From: Haemaphysalis longicornis
Lineage: Eukaryota > Arthropoda > Arachnida > Ixodida > Ixodidae
Assembly (NCBI GenBank): GCA_013339765.2
Contig: CM023457.1
Span: 59,947,355-60,011,354, forward strand
Direction: 5' to 3'
Length of the DNA: 64,000 nt
Below the pieces are notes generated by a model. The model saw only the letters and a program-made list of their open reading frames with translations, had not been told where the DNA came from and ran no database searches. A program made the translations under genes and the position numbers. Of this stretch, positions 10,698-21,554 are shown in pieces. Every line of letters begins with the position of its first letter. The stretch's first letter is position 1.

Positions 10698-11275
10698 ACC
10701 GTATTTTCCGGTCTATAAGTCGCACTTTTGTATAAGTCACACCCCCCTCAAAATGGCAGTTTTTCCCCAAAAAAACGTATATAAATCGCACCGGTGTATA
10801 AGATGCACCAGTGTACAAAACTCACTTGTTAATCAGGTGAACTCATAGAGGATCAGTTTGTTAGAGAGTGCGGCGAAAGTAACATGGTTGCGGCGGGTGC
10901 CGACTCTGAATGCATCCCCCGGTAAGCAGTGCTAGACATGTGCATCTACCGCCCAAAGTCTAGACAGAACTAATTTATCAAAAATGATTTATTGATACAC
11001 ACAGATGGCATGCACTTACAGATAGCGTTTAGGCAAAACCATCGAAGCCATCTTCCTCCGACTCTCTAACATTCATTTAGACAATAGAGCTGTGTCTCTT
11101 AACGTGCGCTGACATCACGTAGCACACAGGCACCTTTTCGAGCGCGAACCACGCGCGGCCACCTCGTACAAAATTTATTCCACACATACGTCACACCGAT
11201 GGATGAGACGCACCAACGAAAATTAAAGAAAAAAAACGCAAAAAAAAACGCGACTTATACACCAGAAAATGCGGT
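10698..11275. mobile_element. DNA transposon remnant with ACCGTATTTTC terminal repeats
   Basis: The left end ACCGTATTTTCCGGTCTATA (from 10698) and right end CGACTTATACACCAGAAAAT, then GCGGT (ending 11275), are inverted. The motif TATAAGTCGCAC near the left end is mirrored by GCGACTTATA near the right. Such ACCGTATTTTCCGG ends occur in widespread animal cut-and-paste element families. I do not assign the superfamily, and no transposase frame is present. About 0.58 kb, in the MIB1 intron before the last exon. Confidence 0.6.
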
Positions 11276-11837
11276 ACATGATACAGACACTTTGTTCTTT
11301 CTACATGCCTGCAGCACCTCTGCACAGTGTTCACACAAGGGCAAAGAATCGCCTAAACACCGTTTCCAAAGCCTAGCACTTGCACTTAGAAAAGGCCTAG
11401 TGGATGCGGTCAAGTGTTTAAAGGTGCATGATAGCTGAGCAAATAAAGCAGGAATATAACTAGCAGCAAATATTAACCAGCTATAAAAACCAGTTGTGGC
11501 CATGAGAATTAGCTAGGCTGTTTTAAATCCCTTCATGATGAGGCAGGTTTACCTGAAACCGTTTGTGAAACAAATTGGATCGCCACCTGCCGTTCCCCCA
11601 AGGCAGCTTCCACATTTTCTTTATAATTTTAGTCTGGTCATTGGAACAGCTGATACGAAATAATCGGATGAAGGACAGCTGTGAAATCGAAAGTTAGACA
11701 AATTGGACTGCACACAATGGATGGGAAACAACCCCCCCTACTTGAGGCATTTCTTACCTTTTTCACCGAACAGAATGGGAACAATGCATGCATGGGAATA
11801 ATAACCACCAAACTTCACTGAACCCGAGTTCCTTATT

Positions 11838-12440
11838 ACATAAAAAAACTGTGACGAGGGCAGATTTGACTTCGGGTGCACCACCTTGCGTATACGATAG
11901 CGCTGTTGTTAAATCTCACCGGAGTCGCTTTCATCGGCAGCAGCCTGGTTCTTGACGGTCGAGCGGACCGTCTGCGTAGACAGGCCTGTACTTCTGGCGA
12001 TGTCGGCCTGTTCCGCCCCATGTTCAACAGCGTTATTACGCTTAATTTATCCGTCAGTGAAATCAGCTACCCCGCCACACACACACACACACACGCACGC
12101 ACGCACGCACGCACACACACAAAAACAAGGCCACTGGCTTGGCTTGGCTGCGCCAACGACCCAGCTGCCAACTATGTTGCCAGACAACAGTTTTCTTGCC
12201 AAACAAAACTAAGAAAACGCATATCGGGTGCCGGCCCCACGGAAGTCTACTATAAGCATTCAGTCGAAACAATTTTCGCCTAAAATTTAGTCTGTCGTAG
12301 CCGATAGTCTGCTCTAGCCGGGTCCGTTATGAGCGGAGTGGACTCCATTTAAAATGCATGGGGACCAGACAAACCAACAAGAATGGTCTGTTGTAACTGG
12401 AAGTCCGTTGTTGCAGGATCCGCTGTAACAAGCGTAGACT
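11838..12440 (-). mobile_element. Tigger/pogo-like transposase fragment with helix-turn-helix
   Basis: On the minus strand a terminal-repeat-like sequence CAGTCTACGCTTGTTACAGC begins at about 12439. Further in, from about 12060 to 11900, one frame reads NNAVEHGAEQADIARSTGLS then TQTVRSTVKNQAAADESDSG. The pattern avehGxxqadIARxxGlsxxTVRxxvKn is the first helix-turn-helix of pogo/Tigger transposases. A stop codon and a frame change precede it, and the catalytic domain was not found, so it is dead. It is interrupted by, or contains, the CA/CG microsatellite at 12076-12121. Confidence 0.55.
12076..12121. repeat. (CA)n/(ACGC)n microsatellite
   Basis: About 46 bp of alternating CA dinucleotides with an internal block of ACGC tetranucleotides. 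Confidence 0.9.
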
Positions 12441-13125
12441 GTATAAGCACCGTAGGTTTGAAATCACCTGCTTTCATCCCAAAGTTAATCCTCGGTTCCT
12501 GCTAAACAGTTCGCTGAATTTAGGCTTTTGCTTGTCGCCAACCACACAGTTGTTCATTTAGTTTAACAACACTGTGTAACATTTTGCGATGGCAGAACAA
12601 GTGGGAGCTAGAACCTTGGTTGAAATTGAAGCAATCATATTGATGTATTTATAAAGCAGTCATAACAGCGCGAGGGAGGCTGCGGGCTGCACACTCCTTC
12701 GTAAGAGCACTATGTGCCACTTTACACTTCATCTGCTTCTTGTGGCGTTATGCTCGCGTGTAACCGGCATTTTCTTCCAAACGTCACTCAGGTGTGACGT
12801 ATACATGAGTGAGGCCTAAATCTACACATTAATGCACTGTAGTACCATTGTGACTGCTGAATATATAACAGGGCAACAACTGGAGATAGATTATAAACAA
12901 TTTCTTTAATTATTCAACTCCGCCTTTACCTTTACCACTGTCTAATGAGCTCAGCTCATTGTTGCACTCATTGCTGTCAGATGAGGTCCTCACCATCGTG
13001 CTTCCATAGCTGATCATCCTCTGGGTCATCCATGGCGTTCGTAAAAAGCTAAAGCCAGGTCCGCAGGTGGAAAAATTATAATGCTGCCGCTTTTTCCTCT
13101 GCCGCTTTTTCCTCCTCCCCCCCAG

Positions 13126-13266
13126 ACGATGTGCCCGGTGTGCCTGGACCGGCTGAAGAACATGATCTTCCTGTGCGGCCACGGCACGTGCCAGATGTGC
13201 GGCGACCGCATGTCCGAGTGCCCCATCTGCCGCAAGTCCGTGGAGAAGCGCATCCTGCTCTACTGA
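13126..13266 (+). CDS. MIB1: MIB1 terminal exon: C-terminal RING finger and stop
   Basis: The exon follows a C-rich acceptor (CCCCCCCAG), starts with a whole codon and encodes 46 residues before TGA at 13264-13266. It reads TMCPVCLDRLKNMIFLCGHG, TCQMCGDRMSECPICRKSVE, then KRILLY. The zinc ligands of a C3HC4 RING are all present: Cys3, Cys6, Cys17, His19, Cys22, Cys25, Cys32 and Cys35 of the exon. The sequence is almost identical to the last RING of vertebrate MIB1, including the LLY C-terminus. This RING recruits E2 enzymes and is needed for ubiquitination of Notch ligands. GC-rich codon use contrasts with the AT-rich flanks. The long open frames on the opposite strand here are shadows of this exon. 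Confidence 0.97.
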   Translation, partial: TMCPVCLDRLKNMIFLCGHGTCQMCGDRMSECPICRKSVEKRILLY

Positions 13267-13550
13267 CTGAACGTGGCCGGCCTGTGACCACCACCTTCTC
13301 TCCGGCCAGACCGCGTGCAGTCGCCTCGGTCCTCCTGATCGTCACGGTCCTATAGATCTTGTTATCTAGGCCTTATCGTGCATGTGCCTGTGCGTGATTT
13401 ATTTTCTCTTTCACTCTTCCAAGCTTGTATACTAACACATTTATAATTATGGGTCGTTCAGTTGACTGCCTTGGAGTTTTGAAGAAACATTTTGTCTTTG
13501 AAGAAACCTTTTTGGGGGAACAGGAGTGAGGGGACTATTACGTCTGTCGC

Positions 13551-14085
13551 ATTTAGTTTTGCTACACTGGGAAATGATTTACACCCTCACGGGCGATTTT
13601 TGTCTAAAACAGACACCCTCACACCCTGCCAAAAACACAAGATGATGATGATCATTGCTATTGGTTTCCCCTTTGTAGTGGGGTGATGACATGTCATCTT
13701 ACCAAAAAAAGACTAATATAGCTATGTTTTATACTCTTGGTTTAGTACTAACGCTGCTTAGGGAAGGCACAAAAAGCTTATTAGGCACAAAATGCTTCTT
13801 TTTTTCTGTTACAGGTGGTAACTGTCCTAGGCAATATTCCCCTCTCTGCTTTTCGTCCACCAGCATTCTAATCTTCTTTTCGTCCCCTCGACAGCCTTGA
13901 AGTTAACTTCCTCTGTGCTACCCTTAAATCCTAGGGCCTTGAAAATGTTTTTTTTTTTGGCTAGGGTGTAAGCTAGGGTATGAGCTTAAGGGTGACTTCT
14001 CACTTTCTCGTAGGGTGTAAGGGTGTTCGGTATAGACAGTGAAAATTCCCATTGAGGGTGTAAATCATTTTACATTATAACAACG
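13551..14085. mobile_element. TACACCC-type MITE with an insertion, in MIB1 3' UTR
   Basis: The left end TACACTGGGAAATGATTTAC then ACCCTCA is mirrored by TTGAGGGTGTAAATCATTTTAC at about 14053-14075. Inside, AACAGACACCCTCACACCCT and AGGGTGTAAGGGTGTTCGGT are typical of this family, which recurs at 26.4 and 51.6-53 kb. The centre (about 13637-13815) is a separate dispersed repeat that also occurs at 23332-23500 (shared GATTGCTATTGGTTTCCCCT at 23343-23362, closely matched here, and TGATGACATGTCAT), so one repeat has inserted into another. Confidence 0.6.
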
Positions 14086-17007
14086 TCTGCCTTGTTTTTC
14101 TGATGAAAATGTGAGTGACGGCTATGAATCCTCCAAGTTAGCCAGCAGTTCAAAACTGTAATTTTTGGACTGGTTTAGGGATCAGAGCTGTTGTCGGCAC
14201 AGAATTGGCAAATTTGTTGCCCTTGTTCGTGCTTGTCTTAGAGCATGTTGCTTCGTTGACACGCCATCTCCGCCACTCCCAAAAAGTAGAAGGTACGCGG
14301 AAATTTCAGTATTGACGTGCTTTGAGCGAAAACACTGCTCACCATCTCGAGCAGTGAAGCTTTTTGGACAGTACATCAAGATGCTTCTTGCTCAAATGAT
14401 AACAGGCTTCCTATTTACTTCAATTTAAGTGTAATTCAGTTCTAAATTAAAAAAAAAAGAAGTCCAAGTTTAGAATTATCTCTGAATTCGTACTTTCCTG
14501 TTCAAGATTAGTAAGACGAAAAGCAGTAGTGCCAGCGGTGTCTTCTGCCTTGTCCTTATCTATTTTTTTACTGCGTTTCTTCTATACTTTATGGAGAATA
14601 TGACTGTGGTGCTTTTCGATTTGTGCCTGCAGGGTACCAGATAGATCGAACGGACTTCAGAGTATGAAAAAGAGACTGGACTAGTCAGGCGCTTTTTTAC
14701 TGAGTCGTGTCTAACTGGTTATTTTCTACCTTTTCGAAAAACTGATCGTGGTGTACTTGGAAGGATACAGGACATACCTAAGCTTGAAGCGTTAATCTAC
14801 AGCCCACAGTTTTTCATGTAGCCTTTCCGACGATATTTCACTCCATCAATTTATTTGCTCGGATAAGGGTATCTTATAAAAACTACTATTCAGGGGCTTA
14901 TTATGGCAATTTTTTTATCTTAGAGAGGAGTGCGGTGGTTGGTTTTAGGTGGTGCCTTCAACAAGTCTTGCAAGGCCAAATAAAGCTAGTGGGAAAAATT
15001 GAGGTGTATTTGGCAGCGTTGCTCTGCCTAGAGCCTCTCTGTAACTTTCTTTTAGCAAATGCGAGCAGTGGTTATCCCTTTATATGATCTGTTTGCACGA
15101 GAGAAGCAGCTTGTTTAGTTCACCTTATCGCTACCGGGCCTACACCTACTAGAAGCAAAAACGAAAATCTCTACTTTGAAGGTCAGAACATGCTAGCCTT
15201 GTTGTCTAGCCTTATAACTGTGTTCCGCTCCTCATTCTATGTAGTTCAGTTAAATTTGGTACTTTTTGTGGGAACTTTAGAAGGATTTACCTTCACTGAG
15301 GAGTATAGCTGGCAGGTTAAAGTGTGCAGCTGGTGCGGTAGCAGCTTTGTAAAGGTGTGAATGAATGAACTAACGTCATGTCTTTGTATTGAACTCTGTT
15401 TGAGACAACAGCAGACTGCATGGAAGTGTTTAGTGTCAGTTGTTCACAGTGTTTGAAAAACGTGCTTCCACATGGTGCCGCCGCCCGCTTGGAGTGAAGT
15501 GGGGTGAACTTTAACCCAGTGTTTGATGTACTCCTTTTTTTGTTGTTATTAGTATTACTTTTCGTAACGTACCATCATATCGGAGTTCAAAACTGGAGTG
15601 TTTAACTTAATATATCAGCAGAATGTGAGCTCGCGCTTAACCAACTGCTTGAATGCCAAAATCAACAGGCATAATGCCAGAATAACACGCCTTCCGTTGA
15701 TTTGTATGCTAGCCGCAATGCTATGAGCTCTGGACGTGTTTATCTCGAAGGAGGAGAGCATTTACTACTTCTTATTTCTAAGCGTGTGATTTATTGGTGA
15801 GATGAATGGTAACTGAAGATGGTGTCAGAACTGCAGCGGTGTGCAAGTTTGCGAATTGTCATTCTGAGAGCCGTATTCAATTGCTAGTGCATGACAAATC
15901 CTTCTCGCATAAGCAACATGCCTGCACCTGTTCCTGTTGCAATTGAAGTGTCGTTTTACATGATGACGAGCTTTTTGTAACCTCTCAGAATAAGGAATGT
16001 TGAATGGTCTATATGCATGATGTCACTGGTATGTATTGTATGTTGTGAAGCCCCTCTCAAAGAGCTAGTACCTATCTGTGGACCTGACGTGTAGATAACT
16101 GCCATTCACTGATTGTCTGAACTGTTCTCCACTGCTCTCTCAGAAAATGCAATAGTCCAAGACCAGTTTGTAGTATCTATAAAAGTAGAATGGAATTTAG
16201 GAACGTACATCAAATTTTCCTAGTTGAGGTAGCAATTTAGAAACCCCTGCATGAGTTGCTTGTTAGCTCACAGGTTACAAAGGCTCCCACTGTAAAAAGG
16301 GTGAAAAATTGTGAGTGTGGTGGTGTTGTTTGACTACAGAAGTTAGGTTTATGAACACTTGAGTGCTTTTTGCAGTGTACTGGCATATATAGGCCTTCTT
16401 TACTCCTAGGTATTTGCTCACCACAGCCTTCGCCAAATGTCCCGACACCTCCATGACTGGAATTTCGATTGTCTTGAAAAGCAGAAGTTTGGAGCCGGTT
16501 CACCATCCCAACTGTTGCCGCTAGCAAACATCAGCCCTGACGGAAAGACTTCGGACGTCCACTTTGACGTTCGGAACTGTGTTTTTCTTTTTCTGTGTGT
16601 GCATGCGTTTTTGTTTGATTGATATCCTTAAAATTTGCAGCTGCATTGTGCCTTGAGCTGCAGTCTCATGAATGCTAAAAATGGGATGTTAACTGACAGA
16701 AGCGGAAACTAACATACATTTTTTTTAAGAACGTGTTCCACTTTAATAGTTAAAGGTAATTGATTTAGCTAGTTTATGACTCCTGCTTTGATTGTTCAGA
16801 GTGCTTTCAATGCAAGAATTATGTAAGCAACTAGATTACTTTTTCTGCGCCTCAAATGTTTGCGAAATTTTCCCCGCGCTGTATGCATCATCGTGCAAAA
16901 TTGTGTCTTTGAGCTTTGCCTGCACAGCTCGGAGACCCAAGTCACTGCACTGCCTTTCAGCAGACTTTTTGGTTAGTCGTATTTATATTGTGTTGTATCG
17001 AGTGCAT

Positions 17008-17013
17008 AATAAA
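17008..17013 (+). promoter_or_regulatory. MIB1: Candidate MIB1 polyadenylation signal AATAAA
   Basis: AATAAA within GTGCATAATAAAAAGTGG, at the end of the long non-coding stretch downstream of the MIB1 stop codon and upstream of the next repeat. Confidence 0.4.
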
Positions 17014-17396
17014 AAGTGGTTCAAACCTGCCGACAGTCTTTTCAACAGTTTGGTAAAGACATCATACATGCAATGATTGGTAAGTTGGGATGCCTAGTTG
17101 AGAGCTATATATCGTTTATTCCGCAAGAAACACCTTTCCCACTATGTCAAGCTATTAGCGATGGTAAACACCCTCAAAACCTGCATTCCGAAACTCAGCT
17201 CGGAACTCGCCTTTGAAAAGATGAAACATTTTGTGGTGTACTAAGAACCACTCAACTGGTCCAACCCTGGTCATTAAAAGACACGACAATCAAAGTGACA
17301 TGTGGGCATGTATGCCTCCTCAATCTCTGACTTTGTCATCGCAGTAGTCTCGAATCATGGCAAAATTGCCGCAAACAGAACTAGAAACCCATGCTA

Positions 17397-17770
17397 AAGG
17401 GGGACACTGGTCTTGAAACAACGTCTTTTAATATTGAAGTAAACTTTGGGAAAATTGTCAGGCTTGCTGCTTTTTCCCACTGATTTCGAATATGCCATTA
17501 TTTTTTCTGTTGGTCAATTAGTTCCCAAGGTAATTAGAGATAATTAGCCATTTTTGGTCAAGCAATAGACAAAACAGTGTTGCATGGTCATAAAATTGTA
17601 ATCTTTAAATTTTCGTACTATGAGCTCTGGCGAATACAATTGAAACAGTTTTTTGATACATTGCTTGGAACTAATTTTACAGCTCATTAAACTTTGGCAT
17701 TTGAAATAGGCACTCTAGATGGTTCCTTGCCACTGGTGCCACCAAAGTTTAATGAGCTGTTTAAAGGCTT
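17397..17770. repeat. Diverged copy of the 2905-3554 foldback element
   Basis: Shared blocks include TTTTTCCCACTGATTTC, ATTAGCCATTTTTGG, GCAATAGACAAAACAGTGTT, CTTGGAACTAATTTTACAGC and TCATTAAACTTTGGCA. The right arm is mostly missing: only CCACTGGTGCCACCAAAGTT then TAATGAGCTG remains at about 17730-17759 as the inverted counterpart. Confidence 0.65.
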
Positions 17771-18487
17771 GAATTATAGCAAGGCTTCAGGATTTCTTTT
17801 TGCGTGAGCACTGAAGGACACATCACTATTTGCACAAGTTTAGAATTGTTTATTTACATATTCCTTCGTCGCTTCGCACTGTGCTGTAGTAGTTGTCATA
17901 TGCATCGATAATGCCGTGTTCCTCATTCCAAGCTACATGTGCGGTAGCGCTTGGCAGCTGGGGCGCAGCGGTGGCGCGTACGCTCACAACGCAAGCGCGG
18001 CGTTAATCGAGGTTCCATGGAGCAGGTTTTGCGCAGCTGTGGCATTGTTGGTTGCTAGGCAATGCGAGGCGCGCTCTTCAAAATATTCCCCCGTTTTTTT
18101 TTTTTTTTTTTTTTTTTTGCTAAAGCTACTGCGCGTGCTGGGGACGCTCGACGGTCACTGCGAGGCACGCGCTCACGAGTGCTCAGCATTTTCTTGTTAT
18201 TTTTAAAACCTTACGTTCCACACATTACGGCCAGTAACAGCAGCTCCGCTGTTAAATACTGAGTGACATGAAAATTTCCATTCTCAACATACAAAGTTTT
18301 AATTCCCAAACATCGCGAACAAAGGTGTCGCCGCCCGTTCTCAGTGCCTTTTAAGGAAGGCGGACCTCACGAGCGGCACAGGAATGTACGAAAAATAAAG
18401 GGTAAAGGATGAGACCTCCGCTGATCAGATCTGGGATCAGAATTATGAGAGCCCATCCCTCACATGGCAATGTTATATTTGTTGGGC
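17771..18487. other. Intergenic sequence with a long T tract, no gene seen
   Basis: Contains a run of about 23 T at 18096-18118 flanked by GC-rich sequence. No coding or RNA gene was recognised. Confidence 0.4.
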
Positions 18488-18760
18488 ACAAGTCTGCTGT
18501 CGATTCATTGTAGGACTTTAACTCGCCGACGCAGGCGCAGACGATGAGGCGTGCCGTAGTCGCGGGCTCTGGATTAATTTTGACCACCTGGAGATCTTTA
18601 ACGTGCCGCCTGAAACTGTCTACACATGGGCGTTTTTGCTTTTTACCTCCATCAGAACTGCTGGCCTGCCGCGGCCGGGAATCGAACCCACGTCCTCGTG
18701 CTCAGCAGCGCAACGCCTTAGCCACTGAGCCACCGCGGCAGGGTACAAGTCTGCTGTCGA
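18488..18760 (-). mobile_element. tRNA-derived SINE with perfect 16-bp target duplication
   Basis: ACAAGTCTGCTGTCGA occurs at 18488-18503 and again at 18745-18760, flanking a SINE at 18504-18744. On the minus strand the head is tRNA-like, with an A-box region TGGCTCAGTGGCTAAGGCGT, a B box close to GGTTCGATTCC, and a GCCGCGGC stem. A body with AAAAACGCCCATGT and AAAGATCTCCAGGTGG follows, ending in AGTCCTACAATGAATCGAC. The same family occurs at 29711, 39854, 43146, 55366, 60550 and 61362. The intact duplication shows a fairly recent L1/RTE-style insertion. Confidence 0.88.
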
Positions 18761-18884
18761 GGACAAAGGGATGTATAGAGTGCTTTAAGATATAGTAGTC
18801 TTCCGTGTGCACTAAGGGCGTGAAGCCACTTGTGAACAGATGTCAGACCCAGAGTGTGGAATGTGAGCGTCTGTGCAATGCCGC

Positions 18885-19098
18885 AGGATGTGTGATATTT
18901 GCAGTAATGGACAAATCAAATACGCACCGCCGAAGATACCAGTGCCGTCACACGGCAGCGGCCCTGGAAAACACCTGGACATGCGCAATAGAGATGTTGT
19001 GAGTGAGGGTGCGTGCTCCACTGAGATGATATCTTGCCCTCTCCTCGATCGCATGCTTGCCTTGTCGCCATGCTGCAAAAGCGCTGAAAACGACATTA
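18885..19098. repeat. Left arm of inverted repeat pair (with 20455-20660)
   Basis: Contains GCAGTAATGGACAAATCAAA, CACCGCCGAAGATACCAGTG, GGAAAACACCTGGACATG and GATCGCATGCTTGCCTTGTC. Each has an inverted, slightly diverged counterpart between 20455 and 20660. The arms enclose about 1.4 kb that includes the element at 19270-19973. Confidence 0.65.
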
Positions 19099-19269
19099 AG
19101 CTATGTGGCACAGGATAATAATTGCAGCCACTGCGTGCTCGGCGCACACGAGCACCTGCTCCCCGTCTGTGCCAGAATCCCATTGCCGACATGGCTTTGC
19201 ATGTGTGGTGCAAAACCCCCGAAACCATGTTCAGCGCTGTACGCTAGGGAGATTTCCACAAACACTGAC

Positions 19270-19973
19270 CCCCAAGCAACCACCAGACGTCCGTCGGCCG
19301 ACCGCCGTACGTCCATTCCGGCTCTAGCGGACGTCCGTAGGACGTCCGGTTTTAACACTTCCGAATGTCCAGTCGGACGTCCGAAATTGGCTGTATTTTG
19401 GATGATCAGTAAAAATTTCCAGAATCACATGACGACATGCTAAGGTTCTTACAATTAATAGTACAGTACACCGCGCAAGGCTAACGCACTACCGGGAAGA
19501 CGGCATACATGAACACAGTGAACTTTTTTTTTTCTTTATTGCCACTTGAACACAGTGAACTTGCTTCACATGTTTCGTTAGCGGTTCTCAATTCTTATAT
19601 ATCCTTCCCCAAAGAGATCGTTGGAGTTGGTGAAGTGCTTCAAAAAATTTAAAAATTGGGCTTAATATTAGAAATATGCAGATGAAACTTGCAACACACA
19701 AGCCAGGGTGTTAATGTACAAAATCTTTTTAATCGAAAAGCACAGTAGCGTTTTCGTTTTTACTTTATATCCAATTTACGCCATTATTTCATGCTTCATA
19801 GTAACTTTTTACGTCCGTTGGCGGATGTCATTCGGACTTGTACATCCGTTTCTGGATGTGCAGTGTACGTCCGAAAATGTATCCAAACATGGACGTACAG
19901 TGGCCGTTCAAACTGGGCCTTGGATGTTCGGCTGTATTTTGGACGTCCCACGGACGTCCGTGGTTGCTTGGGG
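19270..19973. mobile_element. 0.7-kb element with CCCCAAGCAACCAC ends and ACGTCC-rich subtermini
   Basis: The left end CCCCCAAGCAACCACCAGAC and right end GTCCGTGGTTGCTTGGGG are inverted repeats. Next to each end the motif ACGTCC/GGACGT recurs many times (19288-19385 and 19810-19960), and GGCTGTATTTTGGA appears near both ends in the same orientation. The interior is AT-rich without a transposase. Target duplications are not obvious. It looks like a non-autonomous element with clustered transposase-binding motifs; the superfamily is not assigned. Confidence 0.65.
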
Positions 19974-20454
19974 AGGTGCCTGCGAAAAAAAAAAATCGGG
20001 CCGCCGAAAATTGTTTTGCTAGGTAATGGTTGGAGCTGCTTAACTACTTCATTTTTGTGAATAATATAATTCTGAAATTATCCCAGTCCACACAATGCTG
20101 GCAGTTAATATCATTGAAGAAGACGTCGGGGTGGTATATTTATTGTTTGCTACAAGCATCAAATCCGCAAAGTGACTCAGCCATGGCTGTGTCAAACAAA
20201 GGCGTGCTCTTGGAGGGCAGCTCATTGTTCGATTCCCAAGCCACTGCACCATGAACACAAAACAATGCAACATGGTTTTATTTTTGTCTCCATTTCTGTG
20301 TGCTGGTTTTCTTCAAGAAAGCGCGATGAGCTCAACAGTACGCCTTCCGAGAGCGTGCACGCGTTACCCGCGCAAGCAGTGGCGGCAGCTGCAAGCAAAT
20401 ACACGCTGCATTGCTCTCAGCATGACCAACAGTCTCAGCTGCGGCAGCGGTAGT

Positions 20455-20660
20455 ACTTCCAATGCTTGCAGCGCTCTTGCGGCATGGCGGCAAGGCAAGC
20501 ATGCGAGCGATGAAAGGGCGACATTTCGAAGTGGGATACGCACCCTCGCTCCCAACATCTCTACTGCACGTGTCCATGTGTTTTCAAAAGCCACTGCCAG
20601 GTGACAGCCCCGGTATCTTCGGTGGTGCGTTGCGTGGTTCGTATTTGATTTGTCCATTAC
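20455..20660. repeat. Right arm of inverted repeat pair (with 18885-19098)
   Basis: Contains GGCAAGGCAAGCATGCGAGC, GTGTCCATGTGTTTTCAAAA, CCCGGTATCTTCGGTGGTGC and ATTTGATTTGTCCATTACTG, the inverted counterparts of the left arm. Weaker similarity continues inward to about 20330. Confidence 0.65.
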
Positions 20661-20807
20661 TGCACTGGCGGTGGCGGAATATATACGGCTGGCCACATTG
20701 AGTGCAAAGCCCAATCTTCAGAGGGTTTCAGAGCTAAATCTTCATGGCTTAATTCTCTACACAGCCCAACTTGTATAGAGAAGCCATTTCCAAACTGGAT
20801 GTCCTCG

Positions 20808-21058
20808 GCGAGATAGAGAGAGAGAGAGGGAATACACGTACGCTTATTCGCGAGCTCACCCCCACATGATGGGGACACAGTCTGGGATGTCCTGGTCCTT
20901 GCTGGCTGCTCGTGCCTTCTCTATCAGCATGAGCTGGGTCGAGAAATCCGTAATGTACAGCTTGACCGCCCACTGCTCATATACGTGGCTTGTGGATTGG
21001 GTGAGAGTAATGGGTAGATGCGTCGCATGGGCGAGCTTTCGTGCTCACGCTCATTGCT
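20808..21058 (-). mobile_element. 3' end of a LINE: C-terminal ORF piece, AATAAG, TCTC tail
   Basis: On the minus strand a frame open from about 21050 to the stop at 20858-20856 reads KLAHATHLPITLTQSTSHVY, EQWAVKLYITDFSTQLMLIE, then KARAASKDQDIPDCVPIMWG. The stop is followed by a short spacer with GAATAAGCG and a (TCTC)n tail at about 20830-20810. The same layout (stop, AATAAA-like signal, CT-rich tail) marks the LINE ends at 41690 and 44216. No reverse transcriptase is present. I infer a LINE from this layout rather than from a recognised domain. Confidence 0.45.
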
Positions 21059-21554
21059 AGAGCGGGGAACGTTAAGGTTGGAAGGCAGGCTGATGTGGCC
21101 ATTTGTCAGAGGGGCTTGCACAACATTTTTCCAAGGAGCTTTTGTGAGGTGCTTGTGAATAGAACAGAAGGGTGTGGGGGGATGCCGAGTGTCTGAACTC
21201 TGAAGGTGCGGCACTCTCATTGCCCTTGCTGTCCGCGGGACCTGCAGTTTAGAGTAGAGGGAACGGATTGCGTGAAGAGAGTTGACTTCGTCGTAGTGCT
21301 AGGATGGATGCAGCCGAAGGGTTTGGGTGTCTGTGTATGTAACGCTGGGGCAGTGGCGCAATTCTCAAAGCCTGTTTCCCTGAATTGACACGAAAACGAG
21401 TAGCAATAGGTGCGTCTGATTGCCACTGCAGGCTCAACGACCTCCTCCGTTATGCCAGCTGATTGCGTCTGTTCGGGTTAGTCTGGCACAGCTCGTGCAT
21501 GCGTGACACTCTTTCCGTGCGCCTGGTCGATTAAACAGTCATTGCACATGTTTT
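21059..21554. other. Unassigned sequence, probably repeat-derived
   Basis: No domain was recognised on either strand. On the minus strand it may continue the LINE piece at 20808-21058 upstream (frames broken by stops). Confidence 0.3.

Larger units (their letters stand above)
13267..17030 (+). other. MIB1: Probable MIB1 3' untranslated region
   Basis: After the stop codon about 3.7 kb follows with no recognisable coding sequence, AT-rich and mostly non-repetitive between 14.1 and 17.0 kb. AATAAA at 17008-17013, followed by a GT-containing stretch, is a reasonable cleavage signal. An earlier AATAAA near 14978 is an alternative. A MITE-like repeat lies inside (about 13551-14085). The extent is inferred from sequence only; transcript data would settle it. 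Confidence 0.45.

Noticed and set aside
12910..13345. Minus-strand open frames overlapping the last MIB1 exon
   Set aside because: Antisense shadows of a GC-rich coding exon. The plus strand encodes an unmistakable RING finger.
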